The notes beneath the pieces were generated by a model. That model had not been told where the DNA came from. It did not search any database and worked only from the letters and a program-made list of their open reading frames with translations. Position numbers and translations under genes: made by a program. 64,000 bases of DNA from Halobellus captivus (GTDB taxonomy: Archaea > Halobacteriota > Halobacteria > Halobacteriales > Haloferacaceae), in the NCBI RefSeq assembly GCF_003697845.1, contig NZ_RDQE01000013.1, positions 1 to 64,000 of the forward strand, in the 5' to 3' direction. Positions 8,829 through 19,500 of the stretch are shown here, one piece after another (position 1 is the first letter of the stretch; each line of letters begins with the position of its first letter).

Positions 8829-9206
8829 TCAGGGCGCCACGACCGCGACCCCGTAGATCGCCACCGCGAGGAGGCCGCCGACGGCCAGCGACTTGACGTT
8901 CAACCGAACCGCTCGCCGCCGGTCGGCGGCGAGCGCCTCCGGGTCGTCGACCCGTTCCGTTCCGTCGCCCGCGTCGAAGACGCCCATGCCGGCGAAGCCG
9001 ACGCAGAACCGCTCGCGATGCTGGAAGTATCCCATCGCCGCCCCGTACAGCGGGAACGTCGTGAGAACCAGCGTCCAGCGCGGCCACCCGACCGCGAGGA
9101 TCGCGGCGACGAGGGCGGCCGCGGCCAGAAGCGAGACGACGCCGAGCAGGAGCCGTCGCCGCCGCTGGGCCGGCCCGATGTTGCAGACCCCGGGTTGATA
9201 CTCCAT
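8829..9206 (-). CDS. Membrane protein with CNIGP motif
   Basis: 125 residues. It starts MEYQPGVCNIGPAQRRRR, then has two adjacent TM helices (about 21-40 and 46-62), a Cys-containing cytoplasmic-looking segment (RERFCVGFAGMGVFD) and a third helix near the C-terminus. The YxPGVCNIGP opening and the second conserved Cys suggest a defined family, but I cannot name it. The TATA-like element CCTTTTGG (minus strand, about 9231-9237) is 28 bp from the ATG, so leaderless. Convergent with pccA. Confidence 0.75.
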   Translation of the reverse strand: MEYQPGVCNIGPAQRRRRLLLGVVSLLAAAALVAAILAVGWPRWTLVLTTFPLYGAAMGYFQHRERFCVGFAGMGVFDAGDGTERVDDPEALAADRRRAVRLNVKSLAVGGLLAVAIYGVAVVAP

Positions 9207-9386
9207 GTCGGGCGTTCGACCGGACGGCCAAAAGGACGTCGCGGATCGGTGGAGGGTCGACCACGCGAACCCGACCGCGTCGAAGTCGACCGACGCGGAC
9301 GCGACGGAAGATCGACCGGATCCCGTCGAGGGCCGCCCGGACGACCTTTTATATCCCGTAGGGCCACAGTACGGATCGAACCGGGA

Positions 9387-10409
9387 ATGACCGATCGATC
9401 ACGCGAGGAGACGGACCTACGGCGGTACGAGACCGTCCTGGAATCGCTCGACGACGGCGTCTACGCCGTCGACCCGGAAGGGGTCATCGTCTACGTCAAC
9501 GACCGGTACGCCGAGATGAAGAACACCGGTCGCGAGGAACTCCTCGGGACCCACATCTACGAGTGGGCAACCGACGAAGCGGCGAGGAAGGCGCGTCGGG
9601 CACGCGAGGAGGTCGACGCGGGCGACCGCGACGTCGGGGTGATCGAGTACGACTTTCAAACTGCCGCCGGCGAGACGTTCCCCGTGGAGATGCGGTTCGC
9701 CCGGGTCCCCGAGGACGACGGCATCGACCGCGTCGGCGTCATCCGCGACATCACCGACCGGAAACGGAACGAGGAGGAACTCCGGCGGAAGAACGAGCGG
9801 CTCGACGAGTTCGCGAGCATCGTCTCACACGACCTCCGGAACCCGCTCAACGTCGCGACCGGGCGGCTCGAACTCCTCCGCGAGGAGTGTGACTCATCAC
9901 AGATCGACGACATCGAGCGCGCACACGACCGGATGCGGTCGCTCGTCGACGACCTCCTGTCGCTGGCGCGGGCGGGCGACGAGCTGGACGAGGCGGAGCG
10001 GGTCGAACTCGACGCGCTCGTCCGAGCGGCATGGCGGAACGTCGCGACCCGGGACGCGACGCTGCGAGTCGACGGCGACCTCGCGTTTTCGGCCGACGAG
10101 AGCCGGCTCGTGGGACTCCTGGAGAACCTGATCCGAAACGCGATCGAACACGGCGGCGACGAGGTGACCGTCACCGTGGGCGCTCTCGCCGACGGCGGGT
10201 TCTACCTCGCGGACGACGGCCCCGGGATCCCGGAGGACCATCGTGAGGCGGTCTTCGAGAGCGGCTACACCACCGTGGAGGGGGGAACCGGATTCGGCCT
10301 GGGCATCGTCGAACAGGTCGCCGAGGCGCACGGTTGGAGGGTTCACGTGACCGAAGGAACCGAGGGCGGCGCACGCTTCGAGGTCCGGGGCGTCGAGCCC
10401 GCGGAGTGA
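9387..10409 (+). CDS. PAS-domain sensor histidine kinase
   Basis: 340 residues from ATG 9387 (MTDRSREETDLRRYETVLESL); the frame extends further upstream, but PAS starts here and the promoter (TTTTATAT, 9347-9354) fits. One PAS domain (about 13-125, LDDGVYAVDPEGVIVYVND) is followed by HisKA with phospho-acceptor H148 (VSHDLRNPLN) and HATPase_c with N-box NLIRNAIEHGG, G1 DDGPGIPE and G2 GTGFGLGIVEQV. No TM segment, so cytoplasmic. Ligand and partner regulator are unknown. The 3' end is close in sequence to the broken kinase at the window's left edge. Confidence 0.9.
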   Translation: MTDRSREETDLRRYETVLESLDDGVYAVDPEGVIVYVNDRYAEMKNTGREELLGTHIYEWATDEAARKARRAREEVDAGDRDVGVIEYDFQTAAGETFPVEMRFARVPEDDGIDRVGVIRDITDRKRNEEELRRKNERLDEFASIVSHDLRNPLNVATGRLELLREECDSSQIDDIERAHDRMRSLVDDLLSLARAGDELDEAERVELDALVRAAWRNVATRDATLRVDGDLAFSADESRLVGLLENLIRNAIEHGGDEVTVTVGALADGGFYLADDGPGIPEDHREAVFESGYTTVEGGTGFGLGIVEQVAEAHGWRVHVTEGTEGGARFEVRGVEPAE

Positions 10410-10505
10410 ATCGAAGGCCGGCGGACGGGGGAACGGTTCGCGGTGGCTCCCGGCGATCGCCCCCGCGGTAGCAATCCTGAATAGGGGGCCCCTCGATCGA
10501 CGGAC

Positions 10506-11552
10506 GTGAAACGGATCCAACTCGGGAACACCGTCTTCGAGGGCGAGAACGACGCCTACCTCATCGAGGCGGACCGGACGACGCTCGTCGACACCGCCGT
10601 CGCGGTCCCGTCGGCGCGCGCGGACCTGCGGGAGGGACTCTCGGAACACGGCGTCGAGTTCGCCGACGTCGACGCGGTGGTGCTCACACACTGGCATCCC
10701 GATCACGCCGGGCTGGCCGGCGAGATCCAGGCGGCGGGCGACGCGACCGTGTACGTCCACGAGGCGGACGCCCCGCTCGTCGACGGCCGGGAGCGTCCCT
10801 TCGCGATGGACCCCGCGGCCCAGCGTGAGACGTTCGACCGATGGGGGCTGCCGACGGACGCGCGCGAGCGGTTGACGACGTTCTTCGAACGGGAGGGAAC
10901 CGACATCTACGGCCGCGAGGCCGACGTGACGCCGATCGTCGACGGCGAGACGATCGACCTCGGCGGGGTGGAACTGGAGGCGGTCCACCTGCCCGGACAC
11001 ACCGCGGGGCTCTGCGCGTTCGCGTTCGACCCGCGGACGGTTCCGGGACACGATCCCGTCCGCGGGGGCGACCGAGCGGGCGAGGACCCGCCGGCGGAGG
11101 CGTTCACCGGCGACGCGCTGCTCCCGCGATACACGCCGAACGTCGGCGGGGCGGACGTCCGGGTCGAGGAGCCGCTCGCCGCCTACGCCGGCAGCCTCGT
11201 CCGGATCGTCGAGCGGGACTGGGACGCCGCACACCCCGGCCACCGCGAGCGGATCGACGAGCCGAGCCGGCGGGCCGCGGAGATCCTCGACCACCACCGC
11301 GACCGCACCCGGCGGGTGCTCGACGTCCTGGAGTCCGGACCGGCCACCGCCTGGGAGGTGTCGGCGGAGCTGTTCGGCGACCTCGAGGAGATCCACACGC
11401 TTCACGGGCCCGGGGAGGCGTTCGCACACCTCGACCACCTCGAGCGTGCGGGCGTTCTCGAGCGCGACGGGACCGCCTACCGCCTCCTCGACCCGGACCC
11501 GATCGTGGCCGATCTGTTCCCGACGACGGCGCTCGACGCGGCGAGTCGATGA
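10506..11552 (+). CDS. MBL-fold metallo-hydrolase
   Basis: 348 residues from a GTG that lies about 26 bp after a TATA-like TGAATA (10478-10483), so probably leaderless. Metallo-beta-lactamase motif THWHPDHAG near residue 60-68, later metal ligands in HLPGHTAG and FTGDALLP and in AHPGHRERID, then a C-terminal winged-helix-like segment (HRDRTRRVLDVLESGPATAWEVSAELFG). This two-part layout is common in broad-specificity hydrolases of the LACTB2/BLACT class. Substrate unknown. Confidence 0.88.
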   Translation: MKRIQLGNTVFEGENDAYLIEADRTTLVDTAVAVPSARADLREGLSEHGVEFADVDAVVLTHWHPDHAGLAGEIQAAGDATVYVHEADAPLVDGRERPFAMDPAAQRETFDRWGLPTDARERLTTFFEREGTDIYGREADVTPIVDGETIDLGGVELEAVHLPGHTAGLCAFAFDPRTVPGHDPVRGGDRAGEDPPAEAFTGDALLPRYTPNVGGADVRVEEPLAAYAGSLVRIVERDWDAAHPGHRERIDEPSRRAAEILDHHRDRTRRVLDVLESGPATAWEVSAELFGDLEEIHTLHGPGEAFAHLDHLERAGVLERDGTAYRLLDPDPIVADLFPTTALDAASR

Positions 11553-11644
11553 CCCGACCGCCCGGATGATCCCGCCCCTCCGCCGACCTGGAGGCCCGCC
11601 GCCCTCGCCGAAAGCTATTCCCGCTCGAGCGCGCATCTACCGTC

Positions 11645-12601
11645 GTGAAGCGGGAGACTCTCTCGACCGCCCTCCTCGCCCTCCTCGCGGTCGTCGCCCT
11701 CGGCATCGCGGCCGCGACCCTGGACTCCGCGGTCGCCGTCGACGGGGGCGGCGGGTTCAGCGGCGGCGTCGAGGGCGGCGCCGGCCCGACGGACGACCCC
11801 GGCGAGGTCAGCCCCTCGGAGACGTCGGGCGGGCCGACGGTCCTGGCGTTGCCGCCGATCTGTTATCCCGTCCTCCGGAGTCCGTCGGCGCTGTTGCTCC
11901 TCGCGGCGGGCCTGTTCGTGATCGGCGCGCTCGCGTACCGCGATACCGGATCGCGGTTCGCCGCGGCCGTCGTCGCGGGTACGGTCGGGTTCCCGGTCGG
12001 CGTGGTGTGGTACGGCCTCTCGAGCTGTCGGGACCCAGAGACGGTCGGGGAGCTCGACCTCGGGCTCGCGGGCGAGGAGGAGGGGTTGCTCCCGGCGGGC
12101 GGCGGCGGGGGATCGGGGCTCGCTGGCGGCTCCGGGAACGTCTCGACGCCCGAGGCGGTGTTCCTCGCCGTCGTCGTCCTCGCGATCCTCGTCAGCCTCC
12201 TCGTGTTGGTGGCGGCCGCCGGCGACGACGACGAAGCGTCTCCCGGGAGCCGCGGACCCGCGGAGCCCGAGCCGGACCGGACGGATCCGGACCTCGCCGC
12301 GGTCGCACGAGCCGCGGGGGAGGCGGCCGACGGGATCGAGGGCGACGCCGGCGACAACGGGGTGTACCGGGCGTGGCGCGGGATGACCGAGGCGCTCGAG
12401 ATCGACCGTCCCGCCTCCGCGACGCCGACGGAGTTCGCGGCCGCCGCGGTCGAGGCCGGCGTCGACGAGGAGCCCGTCTCGGAGCTCACCGAGGTGTTCG
12501 AGCGGGTGCGGTACGGCGGCGCGGACCCGACCGACGACCGGGAGCGACGGGCCGCGGCCGCGCTCCGTCGCATCGAGGCGGAACACGGGGGTGAGCCGTA
12601 G
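11645..12601 (+). CDS. DUF4129-domain membrane protein
   Basis: 318 residues, GTG start about 28 bp after a TATA-like GCTATT. It has an N-terminal signal/anchor helix, further TM helices near residues 78-98, 100-122 and 175-195, and a cytoplasmic C-terminal DUF4129 region (VYRAWRGMTEALEIDRPASATPTEFAAAAVEAG...LTEVFERVRYG). In haloarchaea DUF4129 proteins sit with DUF58 and MoxR genes in cell-surface or protein-maturation clusters. It opens such a four-gene operon here. Confidence 0.85.
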   Translation: MKRETLSTALLALLAVVALGIAAATLDSAVAVDGGGGFSGGVEGGAGPTDDPGEVSPSETSGGPTVLALPPICYPVLRSPSALLLLAAGLFVIGALAYRDTGSRFAAAVVAGTVGFPVGVVWYGLSSCRDPETVGELDLGLAGEEEGLLPAGGGGGSGLAGGSGNVSTPEAVFLAVVVLAILVSLLVLVAAAGDDDEASPGSRGPAEPEPDRTDPDLAAVARAAGEAADGIEGDAGDNGVYRAWRGMTEALEIDRPASATPTEFAAAAVEAGVDEEPVSELTEVFERVRYGGADPTDDRERRAAAALRRIEAEHGGEP

Positions 12602-13215
12602 TGCGCCCGCTCGCGGCCGTCGGGATCGCGGCGGTCGCCGCCGGCTTCCTCGTCGCCGTCGACCGGGGGCTCGCGAGCACGCTCGACTTCTCGTGGGTCG
12701 TCGTCACGCTGATCGGCCTGCTCGGCGTCATCCAGGGCGTTCGGTACGCGAGCGCGCGCCGCGGTCGGGAGCGACGGTCGACCGACCTCGGCGAGCCCGA
12801 GCGACGGGAGCGGGCGGCGGTCCCCGGCGCGGACTTCGACGCGACGGTCGCTCGCGCCGCGTCCGCCCGTCGGCGTCGCGGTCGCGCCGCCCGTGACGAC
12901 GTGCGATCGCGGGTGCGGGCGGCCGCGGTCCGGACGGTCGCCCGGGAGCGGAACTGCTCGCGCGAACGCGCCGCCGAACTCGTTGAGGAGGGGACCTGGA
13001 CCGACGACCGCACCGCCGCGGCGTTCCTCTCGCGGTCGGCCAGCTACCCGCTCCGCGATCAGATACGGGGCGGGTTGCCCGGAAGGTCGACGTTCCGGAT
13101 CGGCGTGACCGCCGCCGTCGACGCCCTCGAACGGGCGACGACCGGGATCGACGCCGGCGGGCAGCGAGTCCCCGGGCGGAGCGAAACCGACGACGGAACG
13201 GGAGGGAGCGAATGA
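12601..13215 (+). CDS. Membrane-anchored protein of the DUF58 cluster
   Basis: 204 residues; its GTG shares one base with the preceding TAG, so the two are coupled. Two N-terminal TM helices (about 2-20 and 28-46) precede a basic, Arg/Ala-rich cytoplasmic domain (VRAAAVRTVARERNCSRERAAELVEEGTW). The length and context match the conserved small protein found between DUF4129 and DUF58 in haloarchaea. Function unknown. Confidence 0.8.
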   Translation: MRPLAAVGIAAVAAGFLVAVDRGLASTLDFSWVVVTLIGLLGVIQGVRYASARRGRERRSTDLGEPERRERAAVPGADFDATVARAASARRRRGRAARDDVRSRVRAAAVRTVARERNCSRERAAELVEEGTWTDDRTAAAFLSRSASYPLRDQIRGGLPGRSTFRIGVTAAVDALERATTGIDAGGQRVPGRSETDDGTGGSE

Positions 13216-14669
13216 CGGCGGCCGAACGGGATCGAGTCGATCCGGCGACGACCGCGGCGTCGGAACCGGACGAGGTGGTCGGAGGGGACGGCGATCCGGC
13301 GTCGACCGATGACGGCACGAGCCCCGCCGCCACCGACCGTGAAGACGGCGGGGACGCCGCCCGCGACTCGCCGACAGAACGCCGGGCGCTCCGCGCGTTC
13401 GACACGGGGCGGTGGGTCGGGGTCACGGGCGTCGCGCTCACGCTGGTCGGGATCGGCATCGCGCTCAGGCAGCCGGGGACGGTTCTCGTCGGGGCCGCGG
13501 CGGTCGGGTACGGGTTGTACGCGCGCCTCGGCGAGGCGGACGAGGCGGAACTCGCGGTCGAGCGCGAGGTGAGCGACCGGACGCCGGACCCCGGCGACGC
13601 CGTGACGGTGACGGTGCGCGCGCGAAACGTCGGCGACGCGCCGTGTCTCGACCTGCGGCTCGTCGACGGGGTGCCGCCGGGACTCGAGGTCGTAGCCGGT
13701 CCTGCGCGGGTCGCCACCGCGCTCCGATCGGGCGCGAGCGTGACGTTCTCGTACGCGGTCCGCGCGAGCCGCGGGGACCACGAGTGGGGGACGATCCGGG
13801 CCGTGGTCCGCAACGCCGCCGGCTCCCGCGAGCGCCTGACGGAGCTCGAGACGCCGACCCGGCTGACGTGTACCCCGGAGCTGGCCGCGGGCGGCGAGCT
13901 CCCGCTTCGGGGGTTGACGACGGTCTCGCACGGTCGCGTCCCGACCGACGTGGGCGGGTCCGGCGTCGAGTTCTACGCGACCCGCGAGTACCGCCGGGGC
14001 GACCCGCTCAAGCGGGTCGACTGGAATCGGCGGGCGCGAACCGGCGAGCTGGCGACGCTGGAGCTCCGCGAGGAGCGGGCCGCGACGGTCGTCCTGCTCG
14101 TCGACGCCCGCGAGCCTGCGTACGTCGCCGCGAGGCCCGATGCCGACACCGCGGTGGAGGCGAGCGTCGAGGCCGCGGGGGCCGTGTTCACCGCGCTGCT
14201 GGCCGGCGGCGACCGGGTCGGGATCGCGGCGATGTCGCCGCGCGACTGCTGGCTGCCGCCGGGCGCGGGGACCGACCACGCCGTGCGCGGTCGCGAGACG
14301 CTGGCGACGAACCCCGCGCTCGCGCCGACGCCGTCCGAGGACCGGTTCTACCGAACCCTGTGGCGCCGTCGGTTCCGACGGCGGCTTCCGGGCGACGCCC
14401 AGGTCCTGTTCTTCACCCCGCTCGTCGACGACGTTCCCGTCGACACGGCGCGCCGGCTCGACGCGTACGGCCACCTCGTCACCGTTCTCTCGCCGGATCC
14501 GACCGCGTCGGCGTCGCGGTCGACGGCCACGCCCGGTCGCAGGCTGGCCGCGGTCGAGCGCCGGGAGCGGATCCGGACGCTGCGGGGCGCGGGGATCCGC
14601 GTGGTCGAGTGGGGTGACCGCTCGTTCGCGGCGGCGGTCGCGGGCGCGAACGGACGGTGGTCGCGATGA
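13212..14669 (+). CDS. DUF58-domain protein (vWA-like)
   Basis: 485 residues, overlapping the previous gene by 4 bp (ATGA). Two TM helices near 72-105 precede a beta-rich region (CARDB/DUF11-like) and the DUF58 signature ([27 protein letters not shown]) that leads into a vWA-type fold ([13 protein letters not shown]). DUF58 proteins work with MoxR AAA+ ATPases; a MoxR gene is encoded 5 kb away on the other strand (20419-21381). Confidence 0.9.
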   Translation: MTAAERDRVDPATTAASEPDEVVGGDGDPASTDDGTSPAATDREDGGDAARDSPTERRALRAFDTGRWVGVTGVALTLVGIGIALRQPGTVLVGAAAVGYGLYARLGEADEAELAVEREVSDRTPDPGDAVTVTVRARNVGDAPCLDLRLVDGVPPGLEVVAGPARVATALRSGASVTFSYAVRASRGDHEWGTIRAVVRNAAGSRERLTELETPTRLTCTPELAAGGELPLRGLTTVSHGRVPTDVGGSGVEFYATREYRRGDPLKRVDWNRRARTGELATLELREERAATVVLLVDAREPAYVAARPDADTAVEASVEAAGAVFTALLAGGDRVGIAAMSPRDCWLPPGAGTDHAVRGRETLATNPALAPTPSEDRFYRTLWRRRFRRRLPGDAQVLFFTPLVDDVPVDTARRLDAYGHLVTVLSPDPTASASRSTATPGRRLAAVERRERIRTLRGAGIRVVEWGDRSFAAAVAGANGRWSR

Positions 14670-15247
14670 GCGCGAACGGGAGCCGCGGGATCGAACCGGG
14701 CGGGGAGCGTGGACCGGAGACGAGCGAGGGCCGCGGTTCCGGGGCGGACGAGGACCGCGAGCGCGACACGCGTCCGCCGCTCCTCGCGGTCGTGGCGAGT
14801 CTCGTCGCCGCGACGGTCGCGACGGCCGCCGCGGTCGTCGCCGCGCCGACGGGCGGCGCGGTCGTCGGGGCGTCGATCGTCTGTCTCGCGGCCGGGTCGC
14901 TTCTCGGCTCCGCGCGCGTCCTGTCGTGGGGGGCCGCCGCGGGGATCGGCGGGATCGCGCTCGCGGCGGAGTTCGGCGGCGGCGCGGAGCCGCTCCTCGT
15001 GGCCGGCGTGGCGCTCGCGGTCGCGTGGGACGTCGCCGACCACGGGCTCTCGATCGGCCGCCAGGTTGGAAGGGAGGCCCGAACCCGTCGAAACGTGGCG
15101 GTCCACGCCGGCACGTCCCTGCTCGTGGGAACGCTCTCCGCAGTGGTCGTCTACGGGACGTACGTCGTCGCGGCCGGCGGCCAGCCGATCGCCGCGCTCG
15201 CGCTGTTGTGCTTCGGCGGTGTCGTCCTGGCGTCGGCGTTCCGGTGA
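14666..15247 (+). CDS. Multi-pass membrane protein of the DUF58 cluster
   Basis: 193 residues from ATG 14666, which overlaps the DUF58 stop (ATGA). A GTG at 14657 is a less likely start. An acidic N-terminus precedes about five TM helices (from [21 protein letters not shown] onward). It is the last gene of the DUF4129 operon. Family not recognised beyond this conserved position. Confidence 0.8.
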   Translation: MSANGSRGIEPGGERGPETSEGRGSGADEDRERDTRPPLLAVVASLVAATVATAAAVVAAPTGGAVVGASIVCLAAGSLLGSARVLSWGAAAGIGGIALAAEFGGGAEPLLVAGVALAVAWDVADHGLSIGRQVGREARTRRNVAVHAGTSLLVGTLSAVVVYGTYVVAAGGQPIAALALLCFGGVVLASAFR

Positions 15248-15322
15248 GCGGGACGGACCGACGGCCGACCACGGCGACCTCGGATCGGCGTCGCTTTTGT
15301 ACCCGGCGGTCGACGGGCGGGC

Positions 15323-15364
15323 ATGGACACCGACGCGACCGCGCCGACGGGGTGGTCGGCGTGA
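15323..15364 (+). CDS. Leaderless 13-codon upstream ORF before the sugar kinase
   Basis: Encodes [20 protein letters not shown] (15295-15301) lies 25 bp before the ATG, so transcription would start at or next to it. The TGA overlaps the kinase's GTG (15361) as GTGA, with GGTGGTC just before. The junction GGTGGTCGGCGTGACGG is almost the same as the pccB junction (GGTGGTCCGGCGTGACG). Confidence 0.55.
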   Translation: MDTDATAPTGWSA

Positions 15365-16317
15365 CGGACCTCGTGACGTTCGGCGAGACGATGCTCCGGC
15401 TCTCCCCGCCGCGGGGCGAGCGACTGGAGCGGACCCGCGAGCTCGACGTCCAGGCCGGCGGCGCGGAGAGCAACGTCGCGGTCGGTGCGGCGCGGCTCGG
15501 CGCCGACGCGGTCTGGTTCTCGAAGCTCCCGGAGTCGCCGCTCGGCCGCCGGATCGTGAGCGAGCTCCGGAGCCACGGCGTCCGCACCGGCGTGGCGTGG
15601 ACCGACGCCGACGCCGGCCGCGTCGGGACCTACTACCTCGAACACGGCGGCGAGCCACGGGGAACGGACGTGATCTACGACCGCTCGAACGCCGCGATAA
15701 CGACCGTCGAGCCCGGGGAGCTGCCGACGGCCGCGCTCGAGTCGGCCGACTACTTCCACACGACGGGGATCACGCCGGCCCTCTCGGAGACGACGCGGGA
15801 GACGACGCGGTCGCTGTTGCGGGCGGCGGGCGACGCGGGCGTCACCCGGACGTTCGATCTGAACTACCGCTCGAAGCTGTGGGACCCGGCGACTGCGCGA
15901 CGGGCCTACGAGACGCTGTTCGCGGACGTCGACGTGCTGTTCGTGCCACAGCGGGACGCCCACGAGGTGCTCGACCGCGAGGGCGACGCGGTCGAGATCG
16001 CCCACGGCCTCGCCTCCGAGCACGACCTCGAGTGCGTGGTCGTCACGCGCGGAACTGGCGGTGCGGTCGCGCTCCGGGACGGATCGGTCCACGAGCAGGG
16101 CGTCTTCGAGGCGGAGACGTTCGACGCGATCGGCACCGGCGACGCGTTCGTCGCCGGCTTCCTCGCCGAGCGGATCGACGGGGGCGACGTGCCCGCGGCC
16201 CTCGAGCGCGCGGCCGCGACCGCGGCGCTCAAACGCACCGTCGGCGGCGACATCGCGGTCGTGACGTCCGAGGAGGTCGACCGCGTCCTCGAGGGCGACG
16301 CCGGGATAGACCGGTGA
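15361..16317 (+). CDS. kdgK: PfkB-family sugar kinase, probable 2-keto-3-deoxygluconate kinase
   Basis: 318 residues, GTG start inside the GTGA overlap with the upstream mini-ORF. PfkB signatures are present: the N-terminal [15 protein letters not shown] and the C-terminal [14 protein letters not shown] with the catalytic Asp. The opening [15 protein letters not shown] and the central [10 protein letters not shown] match archaeal/bacterial KDG kinases, which make 2-keto-3-deoxy-6-phosphogluconate in the semi-phosphorylative Entner-Doudoroff route of haloarchaea. A fructose or other ketose kinase cannot be excluded. Confidence 0.82.
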   Translation: MTDLVTFGETMLRLSPPRGERLERTRELDVQAGGAESNVAVGAARLGADAVWFSKLPESPLGRRIVSELRSHGVRTGVAWTDADAGRVGTYYLEHGGEPRGTDVIYDRSNAAITTVEPGELPTAALESADYFHTTGITPALSETTRETTRSLLRAAGDAGVTRTFDLNYRSKLWDPATARRAYETLFADVDVLFVPQRDAHEVLDREGDAVEIAHGLASEHDLECVVVTRGTGGAVALRDGSVHEQGVFEAETFDAIGTGDAFVAGFLAERIDGGDVPAALERAAATAALKRTVGGDIAVVTSEEVDRVLEGDAGIDR

Positions 16318-16450
16318 CGTTTCCGACGGCGTAAGCACCGTCCATCGTCCCGCTATCGGGCGGTCGAGTTCGCGGCGGATCGGGCGGTCGAATATCGGAT
16401 CCGACAATCGACGGGAAACCGTTAATATCCGACTGGCGGAAGATCGACAC

Positions 16451-16561
16451 GTGACCGGAAGAACGATCGGCCCGTCCACGATCGGACGGCGGGACTACAG
16501 CTCCGCCACGGACCGTCCGACGACGGAGCGGAGCGCAGGGCGACGGATGGATGACCGCTGA
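16451..16561 (+). CDS. Leaderless 36-codon upstream ORF before the giant kinase
   Basis: From GTG 16451, 26 bp after TTAATAT (16422-16428), an uninterrupted frame runs 36 codons and ends at TGA 16559-16561, 11 bp inside the kinase gene in another frame. Ribosomes ending here could step back to ATG 16551. The peptide is Arg-rich and resembles nothing I know. It also explains the otherwise long distance (about 125 bp) between promoter and kinase start. Confidence 0.45.
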   Translation: MTGRTIGPSTIGRRDYSSATDRPTTERSAGRRMDDR

Positions 16562-19500
16562 GGGACGACCCCTCCACGTCGGGAGCGTGCCGAACGCGTC
16601 GTGGAGCGTGCTTCCCGAGGGGACGCGAACCGTCAGCCGGGTCCCGGAGGCCGACGCCGGCGACGACGTCGTCGTGGTCCTGCTCCGTCTCGACGGGGAC
16701 CCGACCGAGTCCGACGACGACCGTCCGGACGAGAGACATCGCGACGGGCGGGAGGAGCGAACCGAGCGTGGAGAACGCACCGACCGGGGAGAACGACTCC
16801 GACGGGTCAGCGACCGGTTCCCGGAGACGCCGATCCTCGCGTACACCGCGGACGACGACGTCGACGCCGCGATCGACGTGGGACGACGCGGGATCGAGTA
16901 CGTCTCCGGCCGTCGTCTGGCGGCGGACGAAGAGACCCTTGCGGAGCGGGCGGTTCGCCTCACCGAGGCCGCCGAAAAGAACGAGGGGACCAACGACGAG
17001 TTCCTGGAGCGGTTCCTCCGGATCACCGCGGACCGCTCGTTGGAGGTCGAAGCGAAGATCGATCGGTTGCTCGAGCTCGGCCGCGACCGGCTCGACCTGA
17101 CGATCGGGTTCACGTCGCGGATCGATGACGACGAGTTCGAGCTCACCCGCCAGCTGGGTGCCGACGACCTGCTTCGGTCCCTCGTCGAGGCCGGGGCGGT
17201 CGGTCCGGACGGCACCGTCCCGCTGGAGACGACGTACTGTCGCCGGACGATAGAGGACGGCGGGGTCACCGCGTTCTCGAAGGCCGATGCCGACGGATGG
17301 GCGGGCGATCCGGCCCACGAGGTGTTCGGACTGGAGACGTACATCGGCGGGCGCGTCGTCGTCGACAACGAGGTCCTCGGGACCCTGTGTTTCGCCGACG
17401 AGGAGACGCGCGATCGGGCGTTCACGCCGGACGAACGACTGTTCGTCGAGCTGCTCGCCGAGTGGCTCGGACAGGAATTCGAACGCCAGCGGGCCAGAGA
17501 CCGGCTTCAGTCGGCGCGGAAACGGCTCGAGAACACCCTCGAGCGGATCGACGACGCGTTCTTCGCGCTCGACGACGACTGGGAGTTCACCTACGTCAAC
17601 GCGAAGGCGGCGATGCTCCTCGAGCGTGACGCCGACGATCTCGTCGGCACCAACGTCTGGAGCGAGTTCCCCGACGCACTCGAGGAGGCCTACGAGTCCG
17701 CCTATCGCGAGGCGATGGAGACGCAGCAGCCGGTCGTCTTCGAGCAGCACTACGAGCCGCTCGACCTCTGGACGAAGGCGCGGGCGTACCCCTCCGAGGA
17801 GGGGCTCTCCGTCTTCTTCACGGACGTGACCGACCGGAAGCGTCGCGAGCAGCGACTCGAGCGTCTCCTCGGGACGACGGAGGGGCTCCAGCGCGCGTCG
17901 GATGTGGAGGGGATCGCGGAGCGGCTCGTCGACGCCGCCGAGGACGTTCTCGGATACGAAATAAACGGCGTCAGATTGTACGATCCCGGGATCGACGCGC
18001 TCGAGGTCGTCGCGCTGAGCGACGGGGCCGCGGACCGTCTGGGGGTTCGACCGCCGCGGGATCCCGGAGACGGCGTCGTCGGCGAGGCCTTCGCAACGGG
18101 CGAACCGGTGATCACGCCGGACGTCTCCTCGCGGGATGACGGACGAGAGTACGGGGGCGTCCGGTCGGTGATCGCCGTTCCGCTCGGGGAGCACGGCGTC
18201 TTCTCCGTGGCGTCGGCGGAGCCGGACGCCTTCGATGAGTCGGACGTCTCCATCGTCAAGCTGCTGGCAACGAACGGGGCGGCGGCGTTCGAGCGGGTGG
18301 AGCGACAGCGACGCCTCCGCACGTACGAGCTGGCGCTCGAGAACGTCGACGACATGGTGTGCGTTCTCGACGTCGACGGGCGGGTCACGTACGCGACGGA
18401 GCCGTTCGCGGCGTGGCTGGGAGTCGATCGGGAGTCGCTCGTCGACCGGCCGCTCTCGGCACGCCTCCCGGACGCGAGCGCCGACGCCGTGGCGGAAGCG
18501 CTCGCCTCCGTCGTCTCCGGAGCGGACGAGAGAACGGCGAGCGTCGATCTGTGGATCGAACGCGACGGAGAACGGGTCGAGGGCGGACGGGAGGAGGCCA
18601 CGCGTCGTCGCGGCGAGCTCCGACTCTCCGGGCTCGGGGACGACTCGGCCGGCGTCGTCGGATCGCTCGCCGACACGACCGACCTGTATCGGGCCCGAAG
18701 CGAGCTCTCGCAGGAACGCGACCGGTTCGATCGGCTGTTCGAGCGGCTCCCCGACCCGGCCATCGAGGTGATTCATCGAGGTGATGATACGATCGTCCGG
18801 GCGATCAACCCGGCGTTCGCCGAACGGTTCGGCTACGACGAGTCGGCGATCCGGGGCGAGCCGGTCACGACGCTTGACCTCCGATACGACCCGCTCGACG
18901 AGTCGGCGATCCGGGGCGAGCCTTCGCTCGATCGACGGGTCCGCGAGGAGGGATTCGTCACCGACGAGGTCCGACGACGAACCGTCGACGGTCCTCGGGA
19001 GTTCCTCTTCCGCGGGTTCACCTACGAGACGCCGGAGGGAACGCATGCGTTCGGGATCTACACCGACATCACCGAGCGCAAACACCGGGAACGGTATCTC
19101 ACCATCGTCAATCGAATTCTCAGACACAACCTCCGGAACGAGCTGAACGTCGTCTTCGGGTTCGCGAGCGAGATACAGGGAATGACGGGCGACGACCGCG
19201 TCCGCGACTACGCCGCCCGGATCGAGGCGACCGCGGAGCGGCTCGTCGCCCTGGGCGACGGGGCCCGCGAGATCAAGGAGATCGTCGACGAGGGCGTCGA
19301 GAGCGATCCCGAACCCGTCTCGGTCGCACCGGTCGCACGGACGGTTGCCGACCGCTGGCGGGACGACCGGCCGGAGGCGCGGATCGACGTGGCGGTTCCT
19401 CCCTCGATCGCGGTCCGCGCCGACGACCGGTTCGAGCGGGTCCTCGACCACCTCGTCGAGAACGCGATCGTCCACGCCGGGTCGGGGTCACCGCGGGTGT

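Noticed and set aside
9018-9386. Longer start for the PAS kinase
   Set aside because: Promoter and PAS start fit ATG 9387; the upstream part overlaps the divergent gene and has no domain.
16422-19475. 1017-codon open frame on the minus strand across the giant kinase
   Set aside because: GC-rich shadow frame. The plus strand carries clear GAF, PAS, HisKA and HATPase motifs; the minus frame has no family motifs and biased Arg/Leu/Val composition.
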